A stretch of DNA of 64,000 nucleotides from Monarcha castaneiventris obscurior (taxonomy: Eukaryota; Chordata; Aves; Passeriformes; Monarchidae): NCBI GenBank assembly GCA_026261815.1, contig JAMPIT010000510.1:17952001-18016000 (forward strand), in the 5' to 3' direction. Under the pieces are notes generated by a model. It did no database searches and was not told the origin of the DNA. It saw nothing but the letters and a program-made list of their open reading frames with translations. The translations under genes and the position numbers were made by a program. Of this stretch, positions 27,501 through 40,424 are shown in pieces; positions within the stretch are counted from its first letter, which is position 1; each line of letters opens with the position of its first letter.

Positions 27501-27909
27501 AATTGCGAGTTAGTTTGACATGTGAATTTGTGTAATCAGAAGTATGAGTCAGTCCAAGAAAGTATCCATGGAGCACAGATCCATCTCCGGCTATCAGATA
27601 CAGCCCCTGTGGCTGCCAACCACAGGAGGCAAGGGAAGAGAGCATCACTATTCTTCCTCACTTTTTTTCCTGTACCTCTGGTGCTGGCTACTGCCACAGC
27701 CCCATGCTGGAGGGATATTTGCTCTGACCCAGAGTAAGTTTCCTCTGTCCTGATACTGTTTCCACCACCTGCAAGTTTCTGTACTTACAGTAATCAAGGA
27801 CAAAGCTACTTTTCATTTAAAGTACCAGTCATTATGACAAATGCACTTTCAAACATCTGGACCCTTGTTTTACAGTGTTTGGATGGTGGAAAATCACCTT
27901 AAAATATAT

Positions 27910-28267
27910 TGAATTGCTGGTGAAAGATTGTTCTAGGGGTAGGACTGAAGGATCAGGAAGACCTTATTGTAGTCTTTCAATTATTGAAGGGCTTTGAAAG
28001 AAAGATGGAGAAGGACTTTTAAAACTTAAATAGGATACATTTATATTAGATAATATGAACAAATGTTTTATGATGAGGGTGGTGAGACACTGGAGCAGGT
28101 CGCCCAGAGAAGTTCTGGATGTCCTCTCCCTGGAAGTGTTCAAGGCCAGGTTGGCTGGGGCTCTGAGCAACCTGGTCTAGTGGAAGGTGTCCCTGTCCAT
28201 GGTGGGGGGATTGGAAGTAGGTGATCTTCAGGTTCCTTCCAACCCAAACTATCCTATGATTCTATGA
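27910..28267 (+). mobile_element. CR1 LINE fragment with intact 3' terminus
   Basis: Sense CR1: GGTCGCCCAGAGAAGTTCTG, CTGGAAGTGTTCAAGGCCAG, GGTTGGCTGGGGCTCTGAG, AACCTGGTCTAGTGGAAGG, TCCTTCCAACCCAAACTATC and the terminal CCTATGATTCTATGA. It is 5'-truncated, with a diverged upstream part. Confidence 0.94.
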
Positions 28268-31133
28268 AATATCATCTCCAATGCCTTTGACTCTTCAGTA
28301 TGAGAGGAGTTGCAGGAGAAGCAGATCTGAACTGTTTCCACTGGAGGGGAGGGAAGCAGGCTCATGTCACTGCTGGGCTGCAGTCAGGCCCTCAGTGTTT
28401 GTGCCTCACTGCCAGCTCAGCTCCATCCATCTCTGAAGCAGCACCTACACTGCACAATGCAACTTGTTCAGTTAACACAGTATCAGTAGACAAGGACTTT
28501 GATGTCAAGGTAAAGAAAAAATAATTTTTTTTGAGCTGCCTCCTTTAGATTAATGTGACTTCATGGTGGTCTTGGAGCCTCACAGGCTCAGCTTTGATTA
28601 AAACTAGTCAAGTGCAGTAATTCACATGATCATATGTGATTTCTGGATAGTGTGATATTGCCCCATGCACATGCTCTGCTTCCTAGATTTATGCATGTTT
28701 TAAATGGACTACATCACCCATAGCTTTTAAAGTTATCTGACAAATTTATCTTGACAACATTAAAGTTTTGTTCAGTGTGAGATTGCAATAATAAACTGTA
28801 ATTTCCTAAATGATACGTGATACATTTTTAATTATAAAGGCCATAATATTTCAGTATCAACATCTCAACTACTGCTAGAAGATCTAAGCTTTTGGAATTG
28901 ATTTCTGTTGGTCTCAGACAAGTAAAAACTACAGGCAGAGCAGTTGAATAACTGAATGTTAAAACATCCTATTTCTTCAAAGCTTGCCTTTTGATCCTCA
29001 CATTGCCACTGAGACTCTGAATGCATCATTCATTGCAGTGTTTTCCTATGACAGCTGGACTGCATGTTGTTATTCTTTTAATTGTAAAGTGTCTCTTTTT
29101 CTGAGGCAAAATGGATCTGATGGTGAATGGCTGCCCTGACAGGCACTTATAGGCTGCACATACAGAGCTTCTGCTAGCATTTTCTATACTTATGTTTGTA
29201 GAAAGAATCAAGCCTCCACTTTATTTATTTTTCCTTGAAAGACACATTATTTCTCTGTGGAAGCCAACATTTCAAAAGCTTAACCAAAAGGAGGCTTGTC
29301 ATTGTAACCTGAAGTTGTATGTGTAGAAATGTCTGCTCGATCTAGCACAGGCATTTTCACTGAGGGAAATATAAGGTTGGACAATTATCATTAATTCTAT
29401 TGCTTTCTGTTTTCAGTGTCTTTAATATGTGCCCTTTCCTTTCCAGCACTATTACAGGATTTATTTGTCATTTAGCATTCCTTTGATGTAGCTGAACCTT
29501 TGCTGGAGTCCCTGCTGTGCACCAAGACCTAATCGACCTCGATGTTTGTTGTGAATTGCTCCAGAGGTGCTCAGCCTGAGAGCAGGAGTCAACCTGCAGC
29601 ACTGCCACTCTGAAAATTCCTACCAAAGTCTGAGACCACTTGCCCTTTCTGAGGCATAAATTTTTATTGGAATGAGAGTGAAACTTAAACTGGGTTCTGA
29701 CTCAAGGGAAACGGTATTGCTTGAGCTTCATCATCCTGCTGATGAGGTGTTCTCCACATCTTGCATGTTTGTCTGCCAGGGGATGGGTATAACACAGGAG
29801 TAAGATAATCTAATTAATTGTTTTAATTACATATGTTTGTTACTGGGAAAAAGTAGACAAATGCTAGTTGACCAAGTGTCTTTCACCCATACGTTGATTC
29901 AACATTCCAGGTTGCTTTGCCGCTGACCAGGCGGTAGCCATTCACTGAGAAAAGAAGATCATTTTGTTGTTTATTGCCAGCCTGCCAGATGTCAGCTGTT
30001 TCAACATTTCTAAATTCTGCTGTGTTTTTAAAATACATCAGTGTGGTAGGGACTCTTTAAAGTTAGTACAATGTCAGAGATGATAAAGGTAGTACAACCA
30101 CACGTAGCACAACAGAAGATAAATGATGTATTCCTGTGGTGCAAACCACCAGCTTCCAGTGTGTCAGAGCCAGTCTCTGTCCTTATACTCTGTATTCATT
30201 AGCGCCTCAAGGGATACTTATTCACCTTATCTGTTCTTTTCTAGTGATGCACCATTTTTCAACTGGAAGAGAGGCGCATGCAAGTGATAAAAGAGGTGGC
30301 TCACATCTTGAGAGTAGGAGGCCAGATAATGATATATGTGTGGGCAATGGAGCAAAAATGGGGAAGATTTGAAAAGCAAGACAACTTTGTTCCTTAGAAA
30401 CCTTCACCTCCTTCCTGCTCCTCAGGTGAGCCTTGCTCACATGGAGTACAAAAATCAATTCTTCACAAGGACAAAGAATTGGCTTTGAAACAGCCCTGTC
30501 ATAAGCTGGATGGGACTTCAGAGCTATGCAGGACAGCAAGAAGCTCATCCTGCAGAGGGGAGAAAAAAAGCACTGTGCACAGAGTCAGAGAAATCTCTGA
30601 GATGGTCTCTGTTCTCAAGATCACTTGACTCAGTATTAGATTTGGGCGATCAATGGCACCAAGAAGGGCTCGTTAGTTACAGCAATTACAGTGTTGAGCT
30701 GAATGAATTAAAAGGGGGGGAAAAGTTGAAGAAAACCCAGAGAGCATGGCTTTCTGAAACGCGCTTCTCACTTTTCCTACATTGCAAACTGAGTTTTTAA
30801 AATACAACTTTTGAAGTGGCTGTTAAACCTGAGCTGGCCATGTCACAGCTCTGCTCAAAGGCTTTCAGAAGTTGCTATTCAGAATTAGGGCAAACAACTG
30901 CACAGCTCCCTATGGCTGCAGGTAGTCATCGTGGCTGCAGCAGAGTGTATTTACCTGACCTGATTTCATGTCAGAAAGAATTAGCTGTCAGACAACAACT
31001 TAAAATAGACCATCACCCAAACCAAGGAGCTTTCTTGCTAACCTCAGAGCAAAAGCAGAATAGGCTCTTCAATGCAGAAAACAATCAGGGAGAGTGCCCT
31101 GACCATGCATAGCCAACAGCAGACAGGTCCTGG
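28268..31133. other. Intergenic, nothing recognised
   Basis: AT-rich with short frames only. Confidence 0.6.
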
Positions 31134-31688
31134 TGATGCCTTCTCCAGCCACCTAGAAACAGAGACTAGACAAGAGTAAGGGAATAAAGACAGGTATTTA
31201 TTTGAAGGGCCTTCAAGGTACACCCTGGGGGAGCCGGAGGCTGCTTCCATAAAAAGTGGACCCCAAGATGGACGACAGGTCACGAGTTCTTCACACCTTT
31301 ATAGGTTTGGTTCATTTGCACACCACGGTTAATTCTCCAATTAAAGCCCCAGTTCAATGATGTAACTCCCCTCAGCTTGCTCCCCCCTTAGAGTCTTTGG
31401 TTTACACATTTTGGGCCTAGAAGAGCCTGGCTGTCCTTGAAGGCAAAGCCTGGAGAGGCTTTGTTATGTCTATCTTGCACGAGAAAGCAGAAATTACAGG
31501 CTACAAGGAGCTTAGAGTTACACTCTAAGCAGCACAGAATTTGAAAAATACAAAAGTTAAAACCTAAGGCACCACTGGTGGGGCCTAAACAAGGTACTGC
31601 CACATTTTTAAAGACAAGAAACTGGCCAAGCTGATAGAGCAACATATTCCTGATCTAGGCATTACTCATTTGTACTTTGACCACACCA
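31134..31688 (-). mobile_element. Solo retroviral LTR (class not assigned)
   Basis: In minus orientation it has the parts of an LTR in order: TATAAA (31298-31303), a short transcribed part, AATAAA about 100 bp on (31197-31202), and a pyrimidine-rich tail TCTAGTCTCTGTTTCTAGG. The 6-bp direct repeat CTGGTG occurs at 31130-31135 and 31690-31695, consistent with a target-site duplication. The exact TG/CA ends are ambiguous by 1-2 bp. No internal viral sequence adjoins it. Confidence 0.78.
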
Positions 31689-31695
31689 ACTGGTG

Positions 31696-34600
31696 CTTGA
31701 TCACAGAAAAGACTAAAGGGTAGAAGCTCTAGGGAAAATTCCCTTATTGAAGCGCACAGGGAATACTTAGAGGTTTTCTTTCTTTTGAAAGCTCAGCGCC
31801 TTTGAAAATCTTTCCTGAAATTTTTATAGCCTTGGGTTTGTTTTGGGGAGAAGGGCATGTATGAGGAAGAGAGTGCTTTGAAACTCTCAGGTTCTGTGAC
31901 TTTGTTTTCTTTGATTTTGTTCTTAAAATACATCTTCATTGAAAATTTTTCCTAGAGTTATTATTTCAGGCTGAGCACACTTTAGCACACAATTCCTTTT
32001 CATAAACAGCTGCCAGCTGTGTTTTGTTGTTTGAAAATAGATAAAATACAGTTGGAAGGTGATTGCTGGATTATTTTTTATGTGTGCATTAAAAGTCTTT
32101 GTTGTTCATTTATTACTCTATAATCATTCATGTCAACTTCTTATTTTAAAATTTATTGTACTCTGCCACTTGATGTAACATAACGTGGGAAGTAATTGAA
32201 AGATACACCATTTTATTACAGTTCCACTTTGTCAGCCCATGTGATATTTCCAGTCATACAAGACAGACTGGCTTTTATGAGAATTACTGGGCGTACAGAG
32301 CCCTTGTGGCAGAGGCAGTAACTCATGACACTGTCACATTCCAGAGATCTTTTCACTGCCTTGTAGCAGCCGCATCCAAGGAAGCAAAGAGATATTTGCC
32401 TCCATGTATGCCACTACATGACCCCTCAAAAACAGTTTTGAAAGGGAACTTCATGTTTTAAGGAGTGCTCTTTCCCCCGTCAATAAAACTAGAAGTCAGA
32501 AGGATTTAGTAACTCATTTAAATCTGTACGGTGAATGAGCACAGCACAGAAAAGTGTTCCAGTGACCTCAGTCAGCTGAGAAAATATTTATTAACATAAT
32601 GCTTTTATCTGCAGACTCACCTTTTGCAAAGAAGATCAGCCTCATTACCTGATTTTTATAGATATAAAAACTGAAACAATTTACTGTTAAAGATTGCAAT
32701 GTAAAGTAAATATTTGGAAGAAAAACAAACAATAATCCCAAACAACACAGCTACTTTGCTGATGTTTATTTATTAATGTCTCTCCATAATTTTACTTCCT
32801 GCTTTTGTTTCCATGGTTTTGTGAAGCAGCATGAAAGATCAAACTTGTTTTCTGAGAAATAAGCCCCTGCATGTTCTTTACGTGCCTGTCAGTATCAGAC
32901 ATATATCATGTTTTCAGACCTAGCATGAAAAAGCACAGTAATCTCTGGTTTTTAATGCAGCTTTAATTCAATTTGGATATAATATCTGTAATAACATTTC
33001 CTTTACTTCCTTCCATGGCACCGTCATAGTACATCTTGTATTCTCAGGTGGAAGAGCTAGATAGGCTAATCAGCATCCTCCATCTGTAATGATTGCCTCT
33101 GCAGGGCTCCTCTTTTCCCCCTAAACGTTAGCATCATCATGCAAGTGAAGAAAATAATTTTCGGCCACAAAATGTTCTTCCATTCAGCTCAGATGACACC
33201 ATTCCCTTCATTTCATACAAGGATAATCCAGTCCAGCTCTTAAATGAGTGGCCCATACGGGGATTGAACAACCTTGGCATTATTAACACTGTTCTCTAAC
33301 AGCATCTCCCTATTTTTCAGTGCATCTTCAGCTGGACCTTGCAGCTCTGAGCCCCTCCATCAAGTCTGCTCCCCCGGTTCAACAGGCTGTTTATCCACAA
33401 GGTGCACAAGAAAAATGCCTCTCATGGTAGCTGCCAGTCCTTGCCCTCAAGCACACCTGATACTTAGTTTCTCCTGGAACAACACAGGTATTTTAACTGA
33501 ACCTGACTACTCCTGCTGGAAGGTTTGAGCCTGTTCCAGCATTCCCTAAGCGAAAGGTGCTCATCATCTCCAGTTCCTCCCTTGGGTGCAATGAGTCAAC
33601 ACTAAATTTCTCCTAATGCTGATAGCCCTGTCTACCTGCTCCATGCCAGCTGTTTCCAAACAAGATCCACTCGCAGGGACAATATTAGCCTAGCTGGAAG
33701 GAACTTTAATCTCTGGACAACTGTTAGGGGCTCTAAAAGCAACTCTCACCTCAAACAAGGAGTTAATGTCTTTGTTTTGAATGAAATGAACTGCAAAAGG
33801 CCACTTCTTCTGTAGAGAAGTTCTGCCTAAGGTATGGGTTAGACCTGCTTCCACAAGGAATGGCTTGCATTCACAGTGGCTGCCTCTGGGGTTCTTGGGA
33901 TCAGACTAAATTCAGACTTTTGCAAAAGAAACTGCTCCCAGACACGGCCCTCAAAGTGGAAAAAAAGTAAAAATATGTATTTGTTTGAAAAGATCATGTA
34001 TTAATAAATCCTCATATTTATGCATGTCAGAAATGTTATAAAGCCATAATCTCTATCTGAAATTCTTGATTAGGATGCCACTAGCAAAACCAGGACTGAG
34101 TGCATTCCTTCATTTCTACCACACAGGCTGCATTTGCAGTCCACGGGGTAGGCACTACCTTGTGCCAAGGGATATAGGAGCGAAATGCTCTGCACTCCTG
34201 AGCAGCACTGGATCCCAATTTGTTTTCCTCTTGTGCTCTTTGCTGTCCTGAGCTGGATTCTAGAGTAGACAGGTACAATTGTTCTAGCTTCATTTAGGCA
34301 GCAAGTCAATAGATCTGTACGTAAGTCTAGTTTTGTGCTCCATTAGTGCCTGTGGAGGTAATGGCAAGCAATAGTTCTTTTAGAGGATGAACTATGGAAT
34401 ACACCTTAGCAAGCTCATATTCAGCACCTGCTTGTCTCTTTCCACTGTTCATGGAAGGAGCTTGGAGAGGAGTTCAGCCTTAAACACTCAGACAGATTCA
34501 TCATCCTCTCCACCTTTTTGTCAGGCAGTGCAGAGTACACATCCCTGTTTTGTAGAAACTGTGTGGGAAAATCCACTGTAAAGCAAGGAGAAAGGTTGCT

Positions 34601-37382
34601 GCTTTTTTTCATTTCTCTGCTTTACCTTACAGCATCCACCACTCTGAATTTATGGTCATTTGAGGCCATACTTGTCCAAGGGACACTTTCAGAATTTCAG
34701 AAAAGCTTCCAACGTGGGATACTAACTCTGATCTATCAATGATGATCTCCTTTATAGATACTAATATAAATAAAACCAATGTCTTCTCACTTCTTCTGAT
34801 TTGCAGGTCCCAAACAATTCCCTGATGTTGGAGATTTCTGTTTTCTCCACAGACTGTTGCTGTACTGTTCCTAATTTCTTTTCTGGAGCTCTGGGAAATT
34901 GTCCACAGCTCTTGCTTGTGTCCCAGGATCACAAGCACAGCGTGGGGTTCTCTTTCCTGTGCTTGCCACATTAAGCACTGTCACACTGAGTCCCATCCAG
35001 CCCATGCAAAGATGGCACAGGAGCAGCAGCCAGTGCTGCTCACATCACTGAGCACTGTGAGCACAGAAATGTTTATCCTCCTCCGGCATAAACAGGTTTG
35101 ATGACTGTGAATCTATCATAAAAGATGCTTGCCCGCTGGGTAAATGTCTTTCTTCTAATTGTCTGCTAATTGGCAAACAGCTAACCCCACTTATTATCAA
35201 AATTCTTTCTCCAGAGAAAACTCAGCCAAGAGTTTCATAAATGCTTTTCCCTCATCCTTTTTAATTTTAAAAATTGTTCCAAGTATTATTTGGTAGCTAT
35301 CACCTAAGGAGACATTCCATTTGAGTTAATCAGCTCCTGCAAGGTTATCTATGAACTATCTGAAAGCACCTTAGCCAGCATCTTGCCTTCTGTCTTAATT
35401 AGCAATTACTGACCTAAAATTGTCACTTACCATAGGCATTTGTACTGACCTCCCAAATTAAGATCATCCACAAAATTAAAACTGGAAGAAGCCTGTTTGG
35501 TCACTTACTCTATCCTCAGAAGTGCATTTATTATTCAGTGTGTGGCAGGGAATATAAGTGTAGGGTATGATTGAGAACACCACAGGTAACTCGTCTTTGA
35601 AATGTAAATACAATTAATGAGTATACCTGTCTTCCCCCAGGATCTGTCCTTGCTTGCTTTGCCATTCTGATTCTTCTTTCTTCTCTTTGATGGGGCTCCC
35701 AATTTTCTTTCCTTCCTTCTCACTCAAGACTGAAATAACATTTTGCAGAAGGATTCTGAGTGGTGAAAAGCACAGGAATTATTCCATGGATTTCTCAAAA
35801 CACATGCTTTACTAGCATGCCTTTTACATCTCATTGTGACCAGGAATGAGCTAAGTGTTGCCTTTATAATTTGGCACTACAAATCATTTGACATGAACAT
35901 ACTATCACAAGTTTAAAAAAAGAACACCAGCTTGCTTGCAGTGAAAGCCCACATTGGCAACATTTAGCTATAGTGAAACTGTGCCATTCACTCGCTGTCA
36001 CAGACTGCCAACTAAAAGCATCACATTTCATCCAGCAAAGTGCATTGTCCTAGGGAAAACCAAGAAAAATTACACGGGGACGCGCCAGGTCTAGAGAGAG
36101 AGCAGCACAACAGACAACACTGAGGTCTCCAGCTCTCAGTCTTCAACTTCCCCCAGACAAAAATGTATTCTTTATAACTGTACACAGTGGCTTGCAAAGA
36201 GGTAAAAACACACAAGAAAGATCAACACCCACTCCATGTCTTGGGACAGAACTGGAGATAGCTCCAAGAAGGGGCCAGGACAGAGGTGGTGGCTGCTAGG
36301 GGACACACAGATGGACCAGTGTGTCAGTGGTGACACTACGTGCTTGTATTAGCTGGTGCCTCAATCCTATTTAAGAGGTGCCAAACCTACCTCCACTGAA
36401 ACGCTACTTAAGGATCAAATGATTGGGACAATATTTGATAACTCCAGGACAGCTGAAACAGAATACAAATTCTTCCAGAAGTTCAGCACACACACTGTAC
36501 ACAATTGTAGAAGACACACAACTTGTTATAGGAATGTTTAACTGTTTAACTGTTAATGTTTAACTGTTACTGGGGTCAATTTTCAGACAAGCAAAGCATC
36601 CACTGCTATAAAAAGGGAAAAAAAACCCAAAAGCAAAAGCCTGGAATAGGCACCAGAGGTCCTGATTAATTTGGACAGAAAATAATTTCAATTTTGATGA
36701 TAGAAAATTGATTGAGTAAATTTCTCAACATGTTGAAGTTAATGGCAAACTATTTTAATCTTAGCCATTTTGTGAAATGCAACTAATTCCTGACATGCAC
36801 CATCCACGACGTGCTACTGATTAGACTTCAGGGTACATTCAACAATAGAGGCCAAATTCTTTTAATGACATTCCTCACAGGAGTTAACACTTGGACTTCA
36901 GAGATGGGGAATAAAGTATGAATGTACCATTCACCCTTTGCACTGCTGATCTCTGCAGAGCAGAGAAAGTTTCAGCAGAAAGTAGTTGCTGCCTTCATTT
37001 CTTGATCATTTTTTTTAAACTGGTTTCACCTCTGGCTTTCTGTGCTAGCACGAAGCTGACTCTTCTGCAACCCCTCAGATACATTCAGTGCTTAAGTCCC
37101 ACATGGGAGGGAGCAGCTTGGAGTTTTCATTTCCAGATAGCAGGAGGTGTCGCTGGATGAAAGCAAGGGTAATCCTCTCAGCATGCAATTCAGCAGCAAC
37201 TCTAAGCAGGTCTCAAAAGATGAAATCAGCTGAAGAAATGGATCATCTAGAGGTTGGTCCTGTGCCAGTCAGTGGCCAGGAGTCTTTCTGCACTGCCTCT
37301 CCCATTTGATCTGTGAGGCAGGTGTGCTGTGCTCAGTGTAGGTCCAGTATAGCACTGTTGCTGTGTGTGTGCAGGCTCAGTT
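31696..37382. other. Intergenic, nothing recognised
   Basis: No repeat family or gene is supported. Parts of 32000-33200 have long balanced AT-rich sequence of the sort often conserved near developmental genes, but I cannot test this. Confidence 0.55.
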
Positions 37383-37434
37383 GGACTCCATCTTAGAGGT
37401 CTTTTCCAATCTAAATGATTCTGTGATTCTATTC
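37383..37434 (+). mobile_element. Short CR1 LINE 3' end
   Basis: GACTCCATCTTAGAGGTCTT, TTTCCAATCTAAATGATTC and TGTGATTCTATTCC, the sense 3' tail of CR1. Only about 50 bp. Confidence 0.85.
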
Positions 37435-37749
37435 CAGGCTGGAGAGGCAGCTGTGCCCACCCCAGGAGATGCGCACTTGCCAGGCTAACGTTCTGTATTT
37501 TTGGTAAAAGGATTTGCACAGGAGCCCCATGAGGGGAAAACAATGGCAGAAAACTCCTTTTTATTTCTGACAGCCACCTGCATGAGCTCAAGGGTCCCTG
37601 CTTCCTCCAGCAGAGCCCAGGACCTCAGTTGTGCACCACACTGCCTCTAAGCAAGAGCTGCAACTTCCCCTGAGGGAGAGGAAGCAGCATCTAAGGCAGT
37701 GAGCCTCTAAAACATTCCCAGAAAGCACAACACTTACTGATCATTATCA

Positions 37750-37912
37750 CACAATCTCTCAAGGTGGAAGTTCTGCCCAAGGATCATCAAATCCAACGCT
37801 GTGCTCTTCACAGGACAAACTAAACCACATGACACAGAGCAAGACCCAGACACTCCTTGAACTCTGTCAGGCTTGGTGGCATGACCACTTCCCCTGAAGC
37901 CTGCTACAGATA
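37750..37912 (-). mobile_element. CR1 LINE fragment, diverged
   Basis: Reversed CR1: GGATCATCAAATCCAACGCT, TTCACAGGACAAACTAAACC, CACTCCTTGAACTCTGTCAG and GCTTGGTGGCATGACCACTT. It belongs to a different CR1 subfamily from most others here, one marked by the ACAGGACAA block. Confidence 0.85.
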
Positions 37913-39879
37913 CCAAGTCAAAATTTCCTCAGAAATTACTAGCAATGAAAGACACGTGCAGAGACTTAGATACTGTGCCCATGTGTTTAAATTTGTGTTC
38001 TAGACTGTGGGAGACAAGAGACAGAAGTAGGATCAGCAGGGGGAAATGCTGGCTCTCAGGAAGAGTGATAGCCATTTTCTCTCACAGAAGTCCTGTCATT
38101 ATACCATTTTTTCCAACCTTGGCTACTCTTGATTCATCCCAGGTAGAAAAGGAAAGAAATGAAGTTTCAACAAGTAGCAAGAACACTACAGAGAGATTAA
38201 TATTGGGGTTTCAGACCCCTAGACAAAGCTGCTAAGGCCTTTTGAAAGACCAAGTTGTTCCTCTGCCCCAAGAAACCTCTAATACAGCTCCTGCCTCTCC
38301 ACCCTGCACCGTAACACTGCCCCTGAAGCATTTCACAAACCCCTACATACATTCCCCTTCTCCCACATTAGCTTTTGGGGTTGTTTTCTTTGCGGGGGGC
38401 AGGGGGGAAGTGTTTCATCATCCTTTGAACTCACGCTTTTACTTTATCACACACTATACTTTAGTAGTAGGGAAATCATAAAGACTGTTCAGCTTTTAAA
38501 AATCAGAAGGAAAGACAAGGCTCCAGACAGAGCAGGGCAGATTTTATGTGCGGTAATTATGCCCCCTCTACAGTTATGCCCTACTTTGCAATGAATTTAA
38601 GCATTCCTTTCCACTATCACTGACTAATTTCATGTTTCTCCAGGATCTTTTGACAGTGAAGACACTCACAATATGACAAGTTACCAGTGCTGCAGATTTG
38701 GGTGACAAGCATATGGAAGAAAAAAACTCTCATCTTCTACTTCTTCAGGAGCCCAGTTGAGCATGAAGCAGGGCAGCACCATCTTACTGAGAATGAATCT
38801 GAATGCAAGCTGTGCATAAACACCCCACACAGAACCCTCAAATCCTTGAGAATGACAGCAGTATTTAATCAACTTAAGCTTTAAACACTATCTAGTAATA
38901 GCCTAAATCAGCACAGTGAAGTAATAAAGGCCATGAATTCAGTAATTTTTTAGAGTACCATGGTACACAGACATAAAATGTGAAAGACTTCCAGCACAGG
39001 TAGTGTTGGTTTTCTATTAATATTGTTATTATTATTCTGGGAGGTTGTTTTTTCACTTTTTCTTGTTGCTTGTATTTGTTTGGATTTTTTTTAAACTTTA
39101 GTGGCACCCTTCAGTCTTACAGCGTGTGAGATATCTCACCCTACTGAAAGATGTCTACATCAAAGCAAATGAATGCACCTAGGCAGTCACAGACCGTGTA
39201 AAACACCAACTCAGAACTTTTGTTCATATTTTCTGCAATTTATTTTGCCATTTTAAAAATATCATATATCAGTTTAAGAGGCAAAAAAGTATTTGTTAAA
39301 AGCTGAAACTTTGCCCTTTGTTAAAAAATAGTCAAACGAATAACCTTTACCTGAACAGCAGGTATGTAGGCTGAGGTAAACCCAAGTGTCAGACAGCAAG
39401 TGGACTTGCTTTGTAAAGGTATAATCCTTCTAAACAAGGTGTTCCATGTGATTTATAAGCAGCACGAAAGTATTGCTCATCCACAATTTCAATGCAACTG
39501 CTTACAAAGAAAAAAAAAACTAAACAGAAAACATTTGGTGTGAGCACACCAGAGAAAACAGTGAGGCTAAAAAAGGAAGCCAGACAAACACTAAGATGTA
39601 TAGATCAGCAGGCAGAACATACATGTTCAAGCTGGAATTCAGCAGAACAGGGAAAAAAAAAAATCTTTTTCTTACAACCTTGTCCATCTGTAATTAACAA
39701 ACAAAAACCAAGCACACAGCATCTGTGTTCTCTCTTCTTAATGTCAGCTTACAAATACTGCAAAGCAGCTCTGATCCTATACATCTTCCAAGGCAATGTG
39801 TTGTCTTTCTGAAAGGCCAATGCATTTTGTATGGATCTAAAGATGGATTTGTGGCTGTCAAACAATCCATCTGGTTTCT
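37913..39879. other. Non-coding DNA beyond the RFC3 3' end
   Basis: No gene or repeat family recognised. A G-rich patch (two G6 runs at 38394-38407) is the only notable composition. Confidence 0.55.
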
Positions 39880-39898
39880 AAAGCTGAACAAACACTGT

Positions 39899-39904
39899 TT
39901 TATT
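39899..39904 (-). terminator. RFC3 polyadenylation signal AATAAA
   Basis: It is the first canonical hexamer downstream of the RFC3 stop on the minus strand (TTTATT on the plus strand), about 330 nt after TGA. No ATTAAA lies between. Use of the site is inferred. Confidence 0.55.
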
Positions 39905-40000
39905 AAATAGTAAAATAAAAATATTTTACTTAGAACTAGACCCACATGTAATCAAGCATTGACAAGTAGACATTTGCAACATCATTGGTATCTTGCTAGT

Positions 40001-40193
40001 GCTAAACCTTAGCTCCTGCTGCCTTGCCTTTTAGAAGTTATTCTGCTGTGCCAGGTTTCCTTTAAAAGCCCATTCTGCAGCTAATCTGTGCATTGATTAC
40101 TGAGTTCTGCTGGTGTTGTAATACAGACACAAGTAATTATCAGTTAATTACCAATAAAAGCTGAGACTTATTGGTAATCACCATTTTGAATAC
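40001..40193 (+). repeat. Inverted repeat copy A, in the RFC3 3' UTR
   Basis: This 193-bp stretch aligns with the reverse complement of 45139-45327 at about 91% identity by eye (about 15 mismatches, a 1-bp and a 4-bp indel). Weak similarity extends about 20 bp to the left. I do not recognise the sequence as CR1 or a known LTR. It may be an unnamed dispersed repeat or a one-off inverted duplication. Confidence 0.85.
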
Positions 40194-40232
40194 GTATATG
40201 CAACATTCTGTGTATGACTTTGGGCATCAGAG

Positions 40233-40424
40233 TCAGAACATCATGTCATCCAGCCCATCCTCCATGAACTTCTTGTAAATTGCCATAAACTTTGCAACAA
40301 ATGCTTCCAGATGATAAATGGCTTTGCTGCCCAGTTGCAAGCGGTGTTCATAGAAGGCTGCCATCTGTGCAACTTCTCCTTTCAGCTGTCCATCACAATT
40401 ATTTAGAAGTTCCGTCAGGAGACC
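40233..40424 (-). CDS. RFC3: RFC3 coding exon 9 and stop
   Basis: 192 bp, residues 294-356 and TGA (codon at 40233-40235). The acceptor is CCATTTTAG. It encodes [10 protein letters not shown] through GLDDMMF, the end of the collar domain. The preceding intron is 1674 bp and holds a CR1 element. Confidence 0.96.
   Translation of the reverse strand, partial: GLLTELLNNCDGQLKGEVAQMAAFYEHRLQLGSKAIYHLEAFVAKFMAIYKKFMEDGLDDMMF

Larger units (their letters stand above)
39880..40232 (-). other. RFC3: RFC3 3' untranslated region (predicted)
   Basis: Runs from the stop codon to just past the first AATAAA on the minus strand, about 330 to 350 nt. Most of it (40001-40193) is the 3' copy of an inverted repeat whose partner lies in intron 3. 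The exact end is inferred from the signal only. Confidence 0.55.

Noticed and set aside
38392..38409. G-rich tract as a G-quadruplex
   Set aside because: Only two long G runs are close together. A canonical four-run arrangement is not present.
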